Assembly (NCBI GenBank): GCA_013400975.1
Contig: WBMZ01014021.1
Location: forward strand, 34,463-98,462
Direction of reading: 5' to 3'
DNA length: 64,000 nucleotides
From: Atrichornis clamosus
Lineage: Eukaryota > Chordata > Aves > Passeriformes > Menuridae
The notes under the pieces were generated by a model that was given only the letters and a program-made list of their open reading frames with translations, ran no database searches and was not told the DNA's origin. Below are positions 15,701 to 25,626 of this stretch, in pieces. The position numbers and the translations under genes are program-made. Numbering within the stretch: position 1 is the stretch's first letter; every line of letters begins with the position of its first letter.

Positions 15701-18700
15701 CCTTTCCTGGCCCCATGAGTCTTACTCTTTTCTGCTGTAGACAGACCAACCACCTTTATAAAAATAGGCTGTTGATCTATAAAATATTTTAAAGCAGTTT
15801 AGCTGCTGAACCAACCTGTTTTTAACAGAAGGAATGGGAGGCTGAAATGCAGAATAAGTATCAAGGTCTACTTTTATGCAAATGAAACAAAATAATCAAT
15901 TAAAAAATATGAAAATTGCAAAGTACAAATTAAAACATGCATAAGTGAGGTGTAAAAAAGGAAAAGCGGCATGAGTGATTCCTTCAGCAGTGTTTAGTGA
16001 CAAGTTTCCAAACAGAGAAAGATATTTATTGTTGCTTTAATACCTTTTGCGCTGAAGTAAAATTGAACAAACATATATTTATTTTGACTTTCAGATGAGG
16101 TTGTAAGTGCAAAATCAAACTTGTTTCCAAGCATATTCTTCCTGAGAGTTTCTTAAAAGAATATGAAGGAATCCACATACTTGAAAAGAGCAAAAATAAA
16201 TCATACAATTTAAAGTGTGTAACCTAACCAAAAGAAACAGTAAAACAGTCTGAGCCAAAAAGGATAATAAAGGCTTACATACACAAAACACATCAAAACA
16301 GTTGTTCTTTAGTGTAGCATGCATAAATAACCTGTTATATAAAAAGTTCCAACATTAGACATACAGAAGGATCACTCATGCATTTTTCCATTAACAACAC
16401 AATAAGTTTACTCCTTCCTGTGCTACTGCGTTTTATTTTTGACTACTTTATCTTTTCTTTGTTTTTCAGTTTTGTCTTTGAGCAAGCAATGCCCTTTTTT
16501 GAAATAAATGTTTTATTTAATATGTCATTTTCATTTCCTAACCTTCCTTCTAATCAGACTTTCCATTAAGTTGGATAGAAAAGGCTTGTATTTTCCTTCT
16601 TTATTTTTTGTTACTGGCATTCTGCAGTAGCTGGTGTGTTACAGTAGGGCTCACAACACAGTGATTTAGTAGGCCATTATGCTGACACTGTGACCTCTTA
16701 ATGATTCTACAAGGATAACTGCTTCAAGAGTACATCCAGTGTTACTGAAGTCCCCTTCTGCTCTCTGCTGCAGTAGCTGTACTGCGCCAGTCCTTTTTTC
16801 CTGCCATTGCCTTTTCAAGGATACTAAAGAAATGTCATAAATAAATGCAAAAGAAAACCCCTGTGGAAACAAACAGGAAGATACTGGTATAGCACAGATT
16901 GCCCCCATGGATTTTGAATGACAATGACACTGGTAGATGAAGAATTCTAAATGTGTGTTGCAGATGGCAAAACACACTAGAAGAGGCTGAGATTCTAACA
17001 CCTCTCAGATTTAGAGAAGAAGAAATGCTTTAATGTCACATTAGACAACTCGGTTTTGTAAAATAACAGGTTATTTTTTCCTGAGTTTCTCTCTGGGTTA
17101 TTTTATCGCACAAATAGCCTATATGATGGCAATGTTTTATGGGTTGAGCTTTTTCTTCATGTGTAAATGACAATAAGGTAATTTTGGTATTGGAAAAGAC
17201 TCAGCTTTCCATACAGAGAAGGGAAGGCATCTGCAAATGTTTTGTGTGTAGTAGTGCTTCCATGCAAGTCTGAATGCAACATCCTGGCATCAGACACCAC
17301 CACAGTTTCTCTGCAACCCAGAGAGTAGAAGGTGAATCTTCTCTTACCAGATTACATGTAGCAAAGACTACTGAAGTCAAACAATCAACAAGACAATTTT
17401 TTAAAAAGCTTCTTTGTACGGCTTTGAAATAATCCTGTTGTACCAGCAAAACATGTACTGAAAAAAAAATAGAAGCAGAAAAGACAGGTTATTATCCTAA
17501 CAAGAGAGTAGATGTTGGACATTGTTTGCCATTAATACAGGTTTTTTAATTTCATTTTCAGCATTGACTTTTGTTGTGGCTTAATCCTAGCAGGCAGCTC
17601 AGCCCCACACTGCTGCTCACTCACTAGCTCCCAGTGGGATGGGGGGAGAATCAGAAGAGTAACAGTGAGAAAACTTGTGAGTTGAGATAAAGGTGTTTTA
17701 ATAGGTAAAGCAAAAGCCACACATGCAAGAGCAAAACAAGGAATTCATTCACCCCTACCCATGGTTGGGCAGGTGTTGAGCCACCCACTGGGGAGCAGGG
17801 CCCCATCACATGTAATGGTGACTCGGGAAGAGACACTCCAGCACTCCAAACATTCCCCCACTTGCTTCATCTTCCCCAAGCTTTCCATGCTGAGCATGAC
17901 ACCGCATGGTCTGAGATATCCTCATGGTGAGTTGGGATCAGCTGTCCTGGCTGTGTCCCCTCCCAACTCCTTGTGCACCCCCAGTCTTCTCACTGTGGGG
18001 TGAGGGGAAGAAAGGCCTTGGCTGTATTTACCTCTTCCCTGCAATAACAAATACACCCCTGGGTTGTCAGCACTGTTTTCAGCACAAAACCAAAACACAG
18101 CCCCATACTAGCCAAGGTGAAGAAAATTAACCCTATTCCAGCCAAAACCAGCACAACTTTTCAGAATAGTTTCACAACAAAAGCTAATTTCTTAGCAGAA
18201 GACTAGAGCATGTGTCTTTTCATACAAGCAGGTCCTCCTTAATTTTTTACCAGAACATTTTTATACATGCTTACTTTACAGAACCATGTGTGGGTAGATG
18301 TCACACTGCATAATACTACACTCCCACCCTTGGCTATCAAGAACCCTGAGTGCCTGGGGCTTCTCCACCAGCTGGACAGGAGCAAAGATGTGTGGATTCA
18401 GCACTACTGCATTCTGAAGGATGGCTGTTTGTACTTTTATGCCACTCTCCGGTCTACACCTGCCCAAGGTAGGGATGGCTACAAGATTTTAATTGATTAT
18501 TCACTGCAGTTTCCAAGTAGAACTTATACCATTAAGGAGAGTTTCTTACCAGGAAATTCATGCTGTTCCGTGAAGGTGAGTGAAGAAAGACCAGACTCAT
18601 TTCTATTTTTCAACTAGCCACCTCATTCCCCACCCCAGCCTTCTTTCCTTTTCCTCCCACAGTCTGTTATTTTCTTTCCAAAATTGAGCTATTCAGGGTC

Positions 18701-21229
18701 TGTGCACATTACCTCACAAGCAACTATCAGAAGCAAGATCCACCCTTCCAAAGCAGTTCATGGTGCTTTGAGGCAGTTCCATTGATGGTAGTTTTCTGAA
18801 AGCTGTCAAATCCTGCGTGTGTAAGAAGCATCCTTAGACATCATGAACTCAGTCTGGTTTCCCTGCAACTACACATTGGTTTTCACATTGCCTTGCTGAA
18901 GCTGTTCCAGCCAACAACATGCAGAACTTCCCTACTGCAGCAGAGGCTGGTGGTCAGGATGTGCCCACAGTCATTTTCAGCTAAAGCTGCCCTCTAGGAG
19001 CACCCCCCACAGCAGAAGAAGGCAGCTGCCCCCTCTCCCAGAGCAGCAACATGAGGCTGCTGGGGTCAATTCCAAGCAGAGCTCACTTCAAACACAGAGG
19101 GGATGGGTCAGGACCTGCAAATGCTTTCTCCCCGTGCTAAGGAAGCTGGCAGTCAGAAGAATCAGAAATAAAATACTGTGGTACTTTTGCTTGCTAGCCA
19201 GCCTTCAGATCAAAAGGGAAAAACTTTTCTCAGGGCTTATGCTACTTGCCACAGGATCAGGCAAGAGGTGCTCCACTTTCCACCATTTGCATACCACTTT
19301 TCATCTGCCCAAGGCCATGCTTAGGAAGTGACCAGGGATTTCCTCTCTACATGAAACCAAAGCTAAGGCTTGCCCAGAGAAAAGCAATGAATTAGCAGAA
19401 AGGCAGAAATTAAGCATATATGATGCTGAAGCTTATGCTCCTACTGCCAAATATTTTCTTTTGATGTTTAAATATTCTACTACATGAAAATTCTACATGG
19501 TAGTGTTTTCTCTCTTGTTACTGCATTTTTTTCCATTTTCACCACAGATTCTCATTCTCCCATACAATTCTCAATGCTAGAATATTAATTTGACGGTGTA
19601 AATGTGAGACTTCAAGAAAAACCCAGACCCTGAAGACAGTAACAGCAACATTCAACTGCAGTTAATCAGCTCTGCAGGTCTTTCTAGCTATTCACCATGC
19701 ATGTGAACTTACACCTTGTTGCTCTGAAGTAAGGTCTGGGGGAAAAAAAATAAAAAGAGCAAAACACAAACCAGCTAAAATGAAAACGTCCTGAAGATCA
19801 AATTCTATCTAATGCCTCTGCTTCACAGCTGGCTAGTGTGGCCTGCAATGACATTTCAGTTACTAATGGCAGCAAAAGAAAACATTAGCAATAAGAGCCA
19901 CCCTTCCAAAGAACTTTACAGTGGCTTAAGGCAGCCTCATTAATGCCAAAAGCTAGGAAAATTCTTTTGCCATGTCTTATTTAATGAAAAGCTAAAAAAG
20001 CTCCCATTGCTCATGATTTGCTAGACAGAAAGCCGGTTATACACTATTTGGAAATCAATTTTCCTAAAAGAAAAGCAAACTGAACTTGCACATTTTCAAA
20101 TGTAAATTCTGTAAAACTCTGTCAGTACACCAAACAGAAGTCACCTGAAAATGCAATTTGCCAGATTTGTTGGTATGCTTGAAACAGGCAGTAGTTCCAT
20201 AAATGGTGGCTGCAATATACACGATGCATGCTGTTTTATTCTACCCAGGTGGCCTTTACCTGCAGGGGTATATTGTGAGTGAACAGTCTCTGGGCTCCAA
20301 GAGATCTGTAATTGAACTCAAACCTCCGTCTGAAGAATTTAAAACTTTTTACTTATGTGCAGACAACGTAAATGAAAACAAAAGGTAAACCAAACTTTTC
20401 TGTTTGTTCTTTATCCAATTTTATGTGCCAGACTTTAGGAGGGCAGGAACTCCAAAGCTTGGGAAGATCTAGTGACAGCTTTTCAGTCTGTTCCACTTTT
20501 CCCCACAGATTTCCCCTTAGCTTTAGTCAAGCTGCAGGACAGCACACAGCGACATGGGAGCCATCAGCTCTGTCCTTGTCAGTGCTGGAACCACAGCAAG
20601 GCTGCCTTGCAGGGGTGTGGAAAGAGACCTGGAGAAGCCTTTCACAGTTATGTGTGGGTGATTATACTGAGCACAAAAGCTATGGCAGCTCTCATTAGAA
20701 AGAATGGAATGCATGTCTTACTCATTCCCAAGAATTACTTACTTCCATCAATGACCATTAGAATTTAATTAATTTAAGAAAATTGACCAATGGAACCACA
20801 TTCTTAAGGTAAATTCTCTCACCATAATCCAGTCAAAATCCAAATCTGTCAGTGGGAATTCTTGCCTAAAGCCTGCTAATTACATTACTTGGGTTTTAAT
20901 GTAATGAACAAAAGACAGAGCTTTTCAGTATGTAGAAAATTTGGTGTTGAGATATATTGTTGTTATAGCCAACTCCTCCAGCTTGGGCATCTCTCTATCC
21001 CACTGATCATCAGCACAGATCGTAACAGAGCTGCACAAACACCACTTGTTAAAGGTGTGCTTCAGAGAACTCAGAAATGTGTGCATAACACTTGATCAGG
21101 GACAACTGTTGGTCTTTCCTTTCTTCTAGGTGGATTACAGCTTTGAAAGCTTCAATTAATAAATGGTTACCCCTACACCAGGCAATCCAGGATTTCATGA
21201 ACAGACCACTGGAGGAGACAAGGATGTGA
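634..21229 (+). CDS. PDZPH1: PDZ-PH-PH protein, spliced, 5'-partial (gene-level entry)
   Basis: Eight exons (634-735, 3403-3513, 5120-5298, 13528-13685, 14927-14969, 18282-18468, 20249-20384, 21130-21229) join with matching phases (1,1,0,2,0,1,2) into 337 codons plus stop. Numbering from the first whole codon, the PDZ domain covers about 1-71 and has a PWGF carboxylate-binding loop (15-18) and a His at the start of helix B (61), typical of class I PDZ. PH1 covers about 95-192 and PH2 about 220-318; each has the invariant Trp of the last helix (W184, W306). PDZ domains bind C-terminal peptides and PH domains bind phosphoinositides or proteins, so a membrane-associated scaffold is inferred. The PDZ-PH-PH order fits PDZPH1. 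The first exon opens in phase 1, so the N-terminal region is left of the window. The symbol rests on architecture and on MACIR next door, not on an alignment. Confidence 0.8.
1320..1625 (+). mobile_element. Eroded CR1 LINE fragment
   Basis: Weak matches to the CR1 3' region run in the right order: AAGTGTAAGATGCTGCCTCT, then GGAATCAGCCATCGCATGCC, then CACCCATATCTAGAGTACTG, then GAGAAGGACCAGAAGG. It is far more diverged than the other copies, so its limits are approximate. Confidence 0.45.
2086..2320 (+). mobile_element. CR1 LINE, 3' end
   Basis: It shows the CR1 tail: GAAGAAATTCTTCCCTGTGA, GGCACTGGCACAGGTTGCCC, GTTGGAACTAGATGATCTTT and the terminal ATTCTGTGATTCTAT. It is 5'-truncated, as nearly all avian CR1 copies are. 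Confidence 0.92.
3403..3513 (+). CDS. PDZPH1: PDZPH1 exon: C-terminal half of PDZ domain
   Basis: A T-rich tract and TTCCAG acceptor precede the exon; a GTAATT donor follows. It encodes AAEEAGLQVGDILIAVNGTD, a textbook PDZ core, then helix B starting at MPHSEAANLAR. The His at the head of helix B predicts class I ligands (S/T-x-hydrophobic C-termini). Phases 1 and 1 fit both neighbours. Confidence 0.9.
3514..5119. other. PDZPH1 intron, 1.6 kb
   Basis: AT-rich sequence with no recognised repeat, RNA gene or additional exon. Confidence 0.7.
5120..5298 (+). CDS. PDZPH1: PDZPH1 exon: linker and start of PH1
   Basis: The acceptor is ATATTTTAG and the donor GTAAGG, leaving phase 0. A roughly 20-residue linker rich in Pro, Asp and Ser joins the PDZ domain to PH1. 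Strands 1-3 of PH1 follow: RGYLHKR, then KGWRKRWFVLK, then GYLHYYKHKK. The pattern of a Lys in strand 1 followed by K-x-W-R-K-R-W-F-V-L in strand 2 resembles the basic pocket of phosphoinositide-binding PH domains. Confidence 0.9.
5299..13527. other. PDZPH1 intron, 8.2 kb
   Basis: This is the longest intron between supported exons. It holds one CR1 tail at about 11679. The short open frames inside lack coding character or family matches. No other feature is visible. Confidence 0.7.
11679..11808 (+). mobile_element. CR1 LINE, 3' tail
   Basis: The CR1-type 3' text GTGGATGTGGCACATGGGCC, ACATGATGGTCATGGAGGTC and TCTTCCAACGTTAATGAGTC is present and ends in imperfect GAGTCTGT repeats. The 5' limit is approximate. 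Confidence 0.75.
13528..13685 (+). CDS. PDZPH1: PDZPH1 exon: middle of PH1
   Basis: The exon begins after an ATTGCAG acceptor and ends at a GTAAGT donor in phase 2. It encodes strands 4-7 of PH1, including LEVTKLEGAEIGV, KPFVFKCI and RIFYFCATSNQEMK. The Arg codon that precedes the domain's conserved Trp is split across the downstream intron. The upstream intron, about 8.2 kb, is the longest among the supported exons. Confidence 0.88.
13686..14926. other. PDZPH1 intron, 1.2 kb
   Basis: AT-rich; I see no repeat, RNA gene or extra exon. Confidence 0.7.
14927..14969 (+). CDS. PDZPH1: PDZPH1 exon: last helix of PH1 (43 bp)
   Basis: This very short exon lies between a TGTTATAG acceptor and a GTAATG donor. 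It completes the split Arg codon and adds WLEAMDKAAHPVHQ, the C-terminal amphipathic helix of PH1 with its invariant Trp. It leaves phase 0, matching the next exon. Confidence 0.85.
14970..18281. other. PDZPH1 intron, 3.3 kb, with LTR insertion
   Basis: The right-hand part contains a solo LTR (17572-18155). The remainder is AT-rich with no feature I can support. Confidence 0.7.
17572..18155 (-). mobile_element. Solo LTR of an avian endogenous retrovirus
   Basis: The 584-bp element reads on the minus strand from TGTGCTGGTTTTGGCTGG to CCACAACA, so it has the TG...CA ends of a retroviral LTR. It is flanked on both sides by the 5-bp duplication ACTTT (17567-17571 and 18156-18160). No internal retroviral genes are attached, so it is a recombined solo LTR. 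The family is one I associate with ERV LTRs abundant in songbirds and related birds; the exact subfamily name needs a repeat library. Confidence 0.88.
18282..18468 (+). CDS. PDZPH1: PDZPH1 exon: linker and start of PH2
   Basis: The acceptor is TTACTTTACAG and the donor GTAGGG, leaving phase 1. A linker of about 20 residues (VDVTLHNTTLPPLAIKNPE) leads to PH2 strands 1-3: CLGLLHQL, DVWIQHYCILKDG and CLYFYATL. Unlike PH1, the strand 1-2 loop (QLDRSKD) and strand 2 (VWIQHYCIL) have few basic residues, so PH2 may not bind phosphoinositides in the usual way. A solo LTR ends 126 bp upstream of this exon. Confidence 0.9.
18733..18787 (+). repeat. Short diverged repeat, copy 1
   Basis: Shares CCACCCTTCCAAAG, then GTG-CTT-(G)AGGCAG and ATT-ATG in the same order and spacing with 19889-19945. 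Family unknown. Confidence 0.4.
19889..19945 (+). repeat. Short diverged repeat, copy 2
   Basis: Matches 18733-18787 in the same orientation, about 1.15 kb apart. It could be a local duplication or two copies of an ancient interspersed element. Confidence 0.4.
20249..20384 (+). CDS. PDZPH1: PDZPH1 exon: middle of PH2
   Basis: The exon starts after a CTACCCAG acceptor and ends at a GTAAAC donor in phase 2. It encodes LYLQGYIVSE, then RSVIELKPPSEEFKTFYLCA and DNVNENK, the later strands of PH2. As in PH1, the final intron splits the Arg codon just before the conserved Trp. Confidence 0.9.
20385..21129. other. PDZPH1 intron, 0.75 kb
   Basis: No repeat or extra exon recognised. Open frames here on both strands overlap one another and look like chance. 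Confidence 0.65.
21130..21229 (+). CDS. PDZPH1: PDZPH1 exon: last helix of PH2 and apparent stop
   Basis: After a TTCTTCTAG acceptor the exon completes the split Arg and encodes WITALKASINKWLPLHQAI, the closing helix of PH2, then a short tail ending EETRM and TGA. The bases AT|GTGAGA at 21224-21231 could instead be a donor after 21225 that removes the stop and leaves phase 2. The stop is the simpler reading because a poly(A) signal follows at 21367. Confidence 0.8.
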
Positions 21230-21390
21230 GAAGAAAGCTTTTCCCCACAGTTTCTGTTTTGCATTTAAAATTCCATGCTATGTCTTATGATTCATCTCAA
21301 AAGATGCTCTAGCAGCAGCTAATCTTTAGCATTGCTATATATTCACAACTTTTGTAAGCATTAGTAAATAAATGCAAAGCAATGTTGTCT
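21230..21390 (+). other. PDZPH1: Candidate short 3' UTR of PDZPH1 with poly(A) signal
   Basis: An AATAAA hexamer lies at 21367-21372, 138 bp after the TGA. It is followed by a GT-rich stretch (TGTTGTCTTCTTTGTC, then TGTATTGTGTG) of the kind that binds CstF. This would give a compact terminal exon. The cleavage position is an estimate; no transcript data were available. Confidence 0.5.
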
Positions 21391-22910
21391 TCTTTGTCAC
21401 TGTATTGTGTGTTTCTACTTCAACTCAGACCACACAGAGTCTACTTTACACCTGTGACCTGACATATATTCCGGATATATCTTCTACTCCCTGCTGGGGT
21501 TTTTCTGTGGGTTTGTTTGGGTTTTGGGGGGCTTTGTGGTTTTTTTTTCCAAATGCACCCTTGGCAAAGTCCTCTGCTTTTCCATCCAGAAGTGTCGTCC
21601 ATGGGTTTGCATTTAAATTTCTAGATGTTGTGGTGCTTAAGGTTGGGACAAGCTGGCTTTACCGAAGGGTTGGCAGCTACGCACTTTTTAATGGAATAAA
21701 TTTGTACAACTTGGATGTGCTTTTGTACTTGCACATTGTATTTTTAATTTTATGCTGATTTTGACTTGGTCATCTCCTATCACATCACAGCACATTTGTG
21801 AAGAGAAATCAATTCAAGAATCAAAGGATGCTGTTTCCACCAAAGTTAGCAGTAAGAGACAGCAGCATAAAATTTCATCAGGGATATCAGGATTAGATCT
21901 GTGGTTATTACAGCTGATCACATACACAGTGTTTGACACAATTACCTAGCATTTCAGTAACTCTTCCTATGAATAAATCTGGGTATTCAGTTTCCAAGCT
22001 TCTCAAAACACTAATTCAAATAAAATTACAAAAGTTAGTTCAAATTATTTATTTAAGCCATTTGTTAACTAAATACCTCATCCTAACACAAAGGAAATGA
22101 AGATGCAAACAATACAAACAGACAAACCAAAAAAATTGCCAGTTTGTGATAATTTAATTACCAAGGATGTGATACTTGCTCTTCTTATCATGATCCTTAG
22201 ACCCTAAGATTGTTTGAACCCACCAGAAAATCAACTACTCACTTGCTGTCACTATTAGCCTGGAAAATATCAACTGCAATGCAGTAAAAAGCTAAAAAGC
22301 AAGTGGTGCTCCGCCAGCCACCACAAATGTATGTTTTTAGGACACAGACTCATTAGCTTTACATGCTTGAAGCAATAGTACTTCAGAGAACGCTGCTAAA
22401 CAGTGAAAATGATTTGCTACAGTGACTTGAGTGATTTCTTTCAAAAATAAGAATGGTTAGTTAAACAGTGCAAGAAATTTTCTGGAATCAGGCACTCAAC
22501 CCTAAATATGTTACCATGCTTGCTTTGTATAAATCTGTGCTCTGAAAACAAGCAGTCATCACAGGCCATATTCTACATTCTCCAGTATTTTGAATTTTTT
22601 GTGTTCTGAAATGAAATTTGCATTTCCACTTCAAGTCCAAGAATAAATAATGAAGTAGGTATGAATTACTTCTTTTTCTTACTCTTTTTCACAACAAAGA
22701 AAAGAGCACTTATGGGTCAAAAACAAATGCTGTTGATTTGAGACTAATAACTTTTCCTAAGGAAGAGTTACCAATTCAGAGTGATAGTTCAGAGCTAGGA
22801 AGCAGAAAAAAACCAATCAAACAAAAATTCCCCCACAATGTATAAAATAAATGCAAACAAAATTAAACCAAAGGCGTGTGTTTTCCATTAGAAACAGTAG
22901 CAAATCCAGA
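21391..22910. other. Intergenic or intronic, no supported gene
   Basis: Starts with a G/T-rich stretch. A 128-codon open frame (21372-21758) runs through it, with low-complexity hydrophobic composition and no recognisable domain. Otherwise AT-rich. Confidence 0.55.
21496..21531 (+). promoter_or_regulatory. G-rich run, possible G-quadruplex or pause site
   Basis: Four G-runs of 4, 3, 3 and 6 bases are separated by T-rich loops of about 9, 7 and 4 bases on the sense strand. They lie about 125 bp past the AATAAA at 21367. G-rich tracts past a poly(A) site can slow polymerase and aid termination, but a role here is inferred only from position. Confidence 0.35.
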
Positions 22911-23275
22911 GAAAGGCAGTGTAACTGGAGAAGGTTCTGGAGCACAAACCCTGTAAGGAGCAGCTGAGGGAGCTGGGGGTGTCCAGCCTGGAGAAAAGGA
23001 GGCTCTGGGAGAGCCTCATTGTTCCCTACATCCCCCTGAAAGGAGGCTGTAGCCTCCTCTGCCGGAATGCAAGTGACAGGACAAGAGCAACTGGCCGTAA
23101 GTTGTACCAAGGGAGATTTAGATTGGATATTAGAAAGAATATTTTCACAGAACAGGTTGTAAAGCATTGGAACAAGCTGGCCAGGGAAGTGGTGGAGTCA
23201 CCATCCCTGAAAGTGTTCAGAATACTTGTGGATATGGCACTTGAGCACAATGGGCTATCAGGCTTTTGAATGATT
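22911..23275 (+). mobile_element. CR1 LINE fragment with pol C-terminal remnant
   Basis: The nucleotide text GAGCTGGGGGTGTCCAGCCT and the peptide pieces [26 protein letters not shown] and [18 protein letters not shown] are the end of the CR1 second ORF (reverse transcriptase protein). The frame is degenerate and 5'-truncated, so it encodes no working enzyme. Antisense frames over the same stretch are shadows. Confidence 0.93.
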
Positions 23276-25600
23276 AGGCTCAGGAAATTTGAGGAGGAGC
23301 CAGAGGCACATTTTCTACAGTTCTCTGAGTCAAGGCTGGTTCCTTTCCATCCATCTGACAAGAGATCAGAGTAGCCTGTGGCTGTTGCCATTTTCCTGTA
23401 GAGTAGCTACAGACCTCAAGGAGGTGAGCTGCCATCAAGTCATTCTTGTGCCACACTTCATCTCCTTTCATTGGCACCTGAACCAAAAGCATTTTGAAAA
23501 ATACACTTAGATTTTTCTCCATATGTATCAATAATATGAAAATTGTCAGCAGGGAAATTTGCAGATTCTCAAGCCTAGATACCACAGATTTTACTGTGAT
23601 TTTCACCAGGTATTCTGTCATGAGTTGTAGTTCACTTAGCTTAGTTTATGTATGACTACAGGACAAATGTCAGTCATGGTCATCAAGTCAGCCACAACTT
23701 CAAAAAAAAAAAATTCTACATCTTTTCCATAACACAGCCAGATGGTATTTATTATAATGAAACACTAATGAATGCATCTCATGTCTCTAGTGAGGGGTCA
23801 TTCCCAAGAATGTCTCTTTAAGGTAGGAGAGAGAGTAGCAAAAGGATACCCCAGATTGTTTAATTTAACCTTCACTATCCTGAACACCTAATCCAAATAC
23901 ATGTCATACCAGAGGAAACGTTACTACCGTGCACCAAGCGCAGAGAGAAATTATGAAGAAGTTTGGGGTAAATGAAAGAAAATTTTAAAAACTGGACCTC
24001 TTTAGGCAGGGAAAGGCTAAGGCATTGGATGAGGTGATTTGATGGAGAAATTGCAGTTGTTCGATAGCAAAAAGACCCTTCCACTTATCCCAGGGCAAAT
24101 GTAGCATCAACAACATGAACTAAAGTTACTAGATGGGAGGTGTGGTGGAGTGTAGAAGCAATTTCTAACTCTTTTAACAGGTAGGATATTTATTACGCAG
24201 GCAACATCACAACATGCACTATTTCTGTACTGGACCATCTGTGTCTGCTTATTTGAGATTTTTATAATGGAAAATGTTAATGCCAAATAAATAAACAAGG
24301 TGCCTTTCTTGACAAGGCAGGTTAAAGCCACAATCAGAATTTCTGCATCCATTCTCTTCCTGGATAACTGTGCCACAGAAAAAAACACAACACAATATCT
24401 GCATTACACCCAAAAGCTACTTTTCCTCTTGTTTTCATAGCATAATGCATGCAGTCTGAGGGCTGAGATATGAAGTCTGCAGAATACTCCAGATCCAGTC
24501 CTGCCAGTCAAAAGGATGGTCTCATTCCTTTTTCTGTTTAAAGATAAACATGTGATTAAAAATTTGGATCATGCCTGTGGTTCTTAGCACTTTAAAGACC
24601 AACATCTGCAACAGCAGTTTACATCCTACTGATTACGTTTGTGACTTTAAGCCATAAAGCAAGAGCTAGAGCACAATTAATTAGGAGTTGAAACAAAAGG
24701 TAAAAATTTGTGTGCTTAAAATGAGTTAGAAATTAGTCTGAATGCAAAATAGTAAGTTTTCTTAATATTATTTCATCTTTTTTCTTCACAGTTTATAAAA
24801 GATATTTTAAGCAAATCTCATGTTTAGTAATTTTTCAGTATTAAAGTTCTCAGTTTTCTCATATATTTGACAGTTATCTTGTAATAAATCTTATCTCAAT
24901 AACACTAAAAATATAAACAAAAATGCTTGGTTGTTTAAAAAAATTAAAATAATAATTAACTGAAACACTTCATGTAATACCAAGAGCACAAAGAGAAAAC
25001 CTGTGAAGTTGGAACTTAAAGAGCATCAGTGTTAAGTTTGTTAAACAGAAATGTCCAAAGACACGTTGGCCTTGCATCACAATGTCACAGTTTGTTTTTT
25101 ATCTCCAGTTGCAGCAATAAATGGCAAAAACTGGTTAGCTGTTTATAGCCCCAGGTACTTGTTCCTGTCCTAACTTGAGGGACAGATACATATTAAAATG
25201 CCACAGTTTATGAGCTATAAGAACTGTGCAATAATTCCTCATTTTCTGTAATGGAAGGTCAGTTGGCAGAGTTTAAATGACTACTGACAGCTTCACCTTA
25301 TATGAAAAAATGTTGGAGAACAGTGAGAAAAATATGATCACAGCAAAAACCCTGCCTCCATCCTGGGAAAAGGCCTCTCCCTGAACCAAGAAAGAAATAC
25401 ATTCTTTGTTTGAAAGAACAGAAAGTAGTACACTAGTTTTTCCAGTCTTCAGGTTATTTCACTAATGTCAACACGTTTTTACTGTCTTAATAGTTACAAT
25501 GCTTCAAATGGAAACTTAGGAAAGTAGGTTGGAAATATTTTTGAAGATCCGGAAAAAAAAGCCCCTGGAAATTAGACACGTCTTAGATTATACTATTTAA

Positions 25601-25626
25601 GAAACAAAACAAAACAAAACAAAACA
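25601..25626 (+). repeat. (CAAAA)n microsatellite
   Basis: Five uninterrupted five-base units made of one C or G position and four A, followed by A-rich sequence. Confidence 0.85.

Larger units (their letters stand above)
18469..20248. other. PDZPH1 intron, 1.8 kb
   Basis: It contains two related segments of about 55 bp (18733-18787 and 19889-19945) that may be remnants of one old repeat. Nothing else is recognised. Confidence 0.65.

Noticed and set aside
21372..21758. 128-codon open frame after the PDZPH1 stop
   Set aside because: Hydrophobic text from a T- and G-rich stretch; overlaps the poly(A) region and has no coding features.
22817..23391. Long antisense frames (116 and 121 codons)
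   Set aside because: Shadows of the sense-strand CR1 copy.
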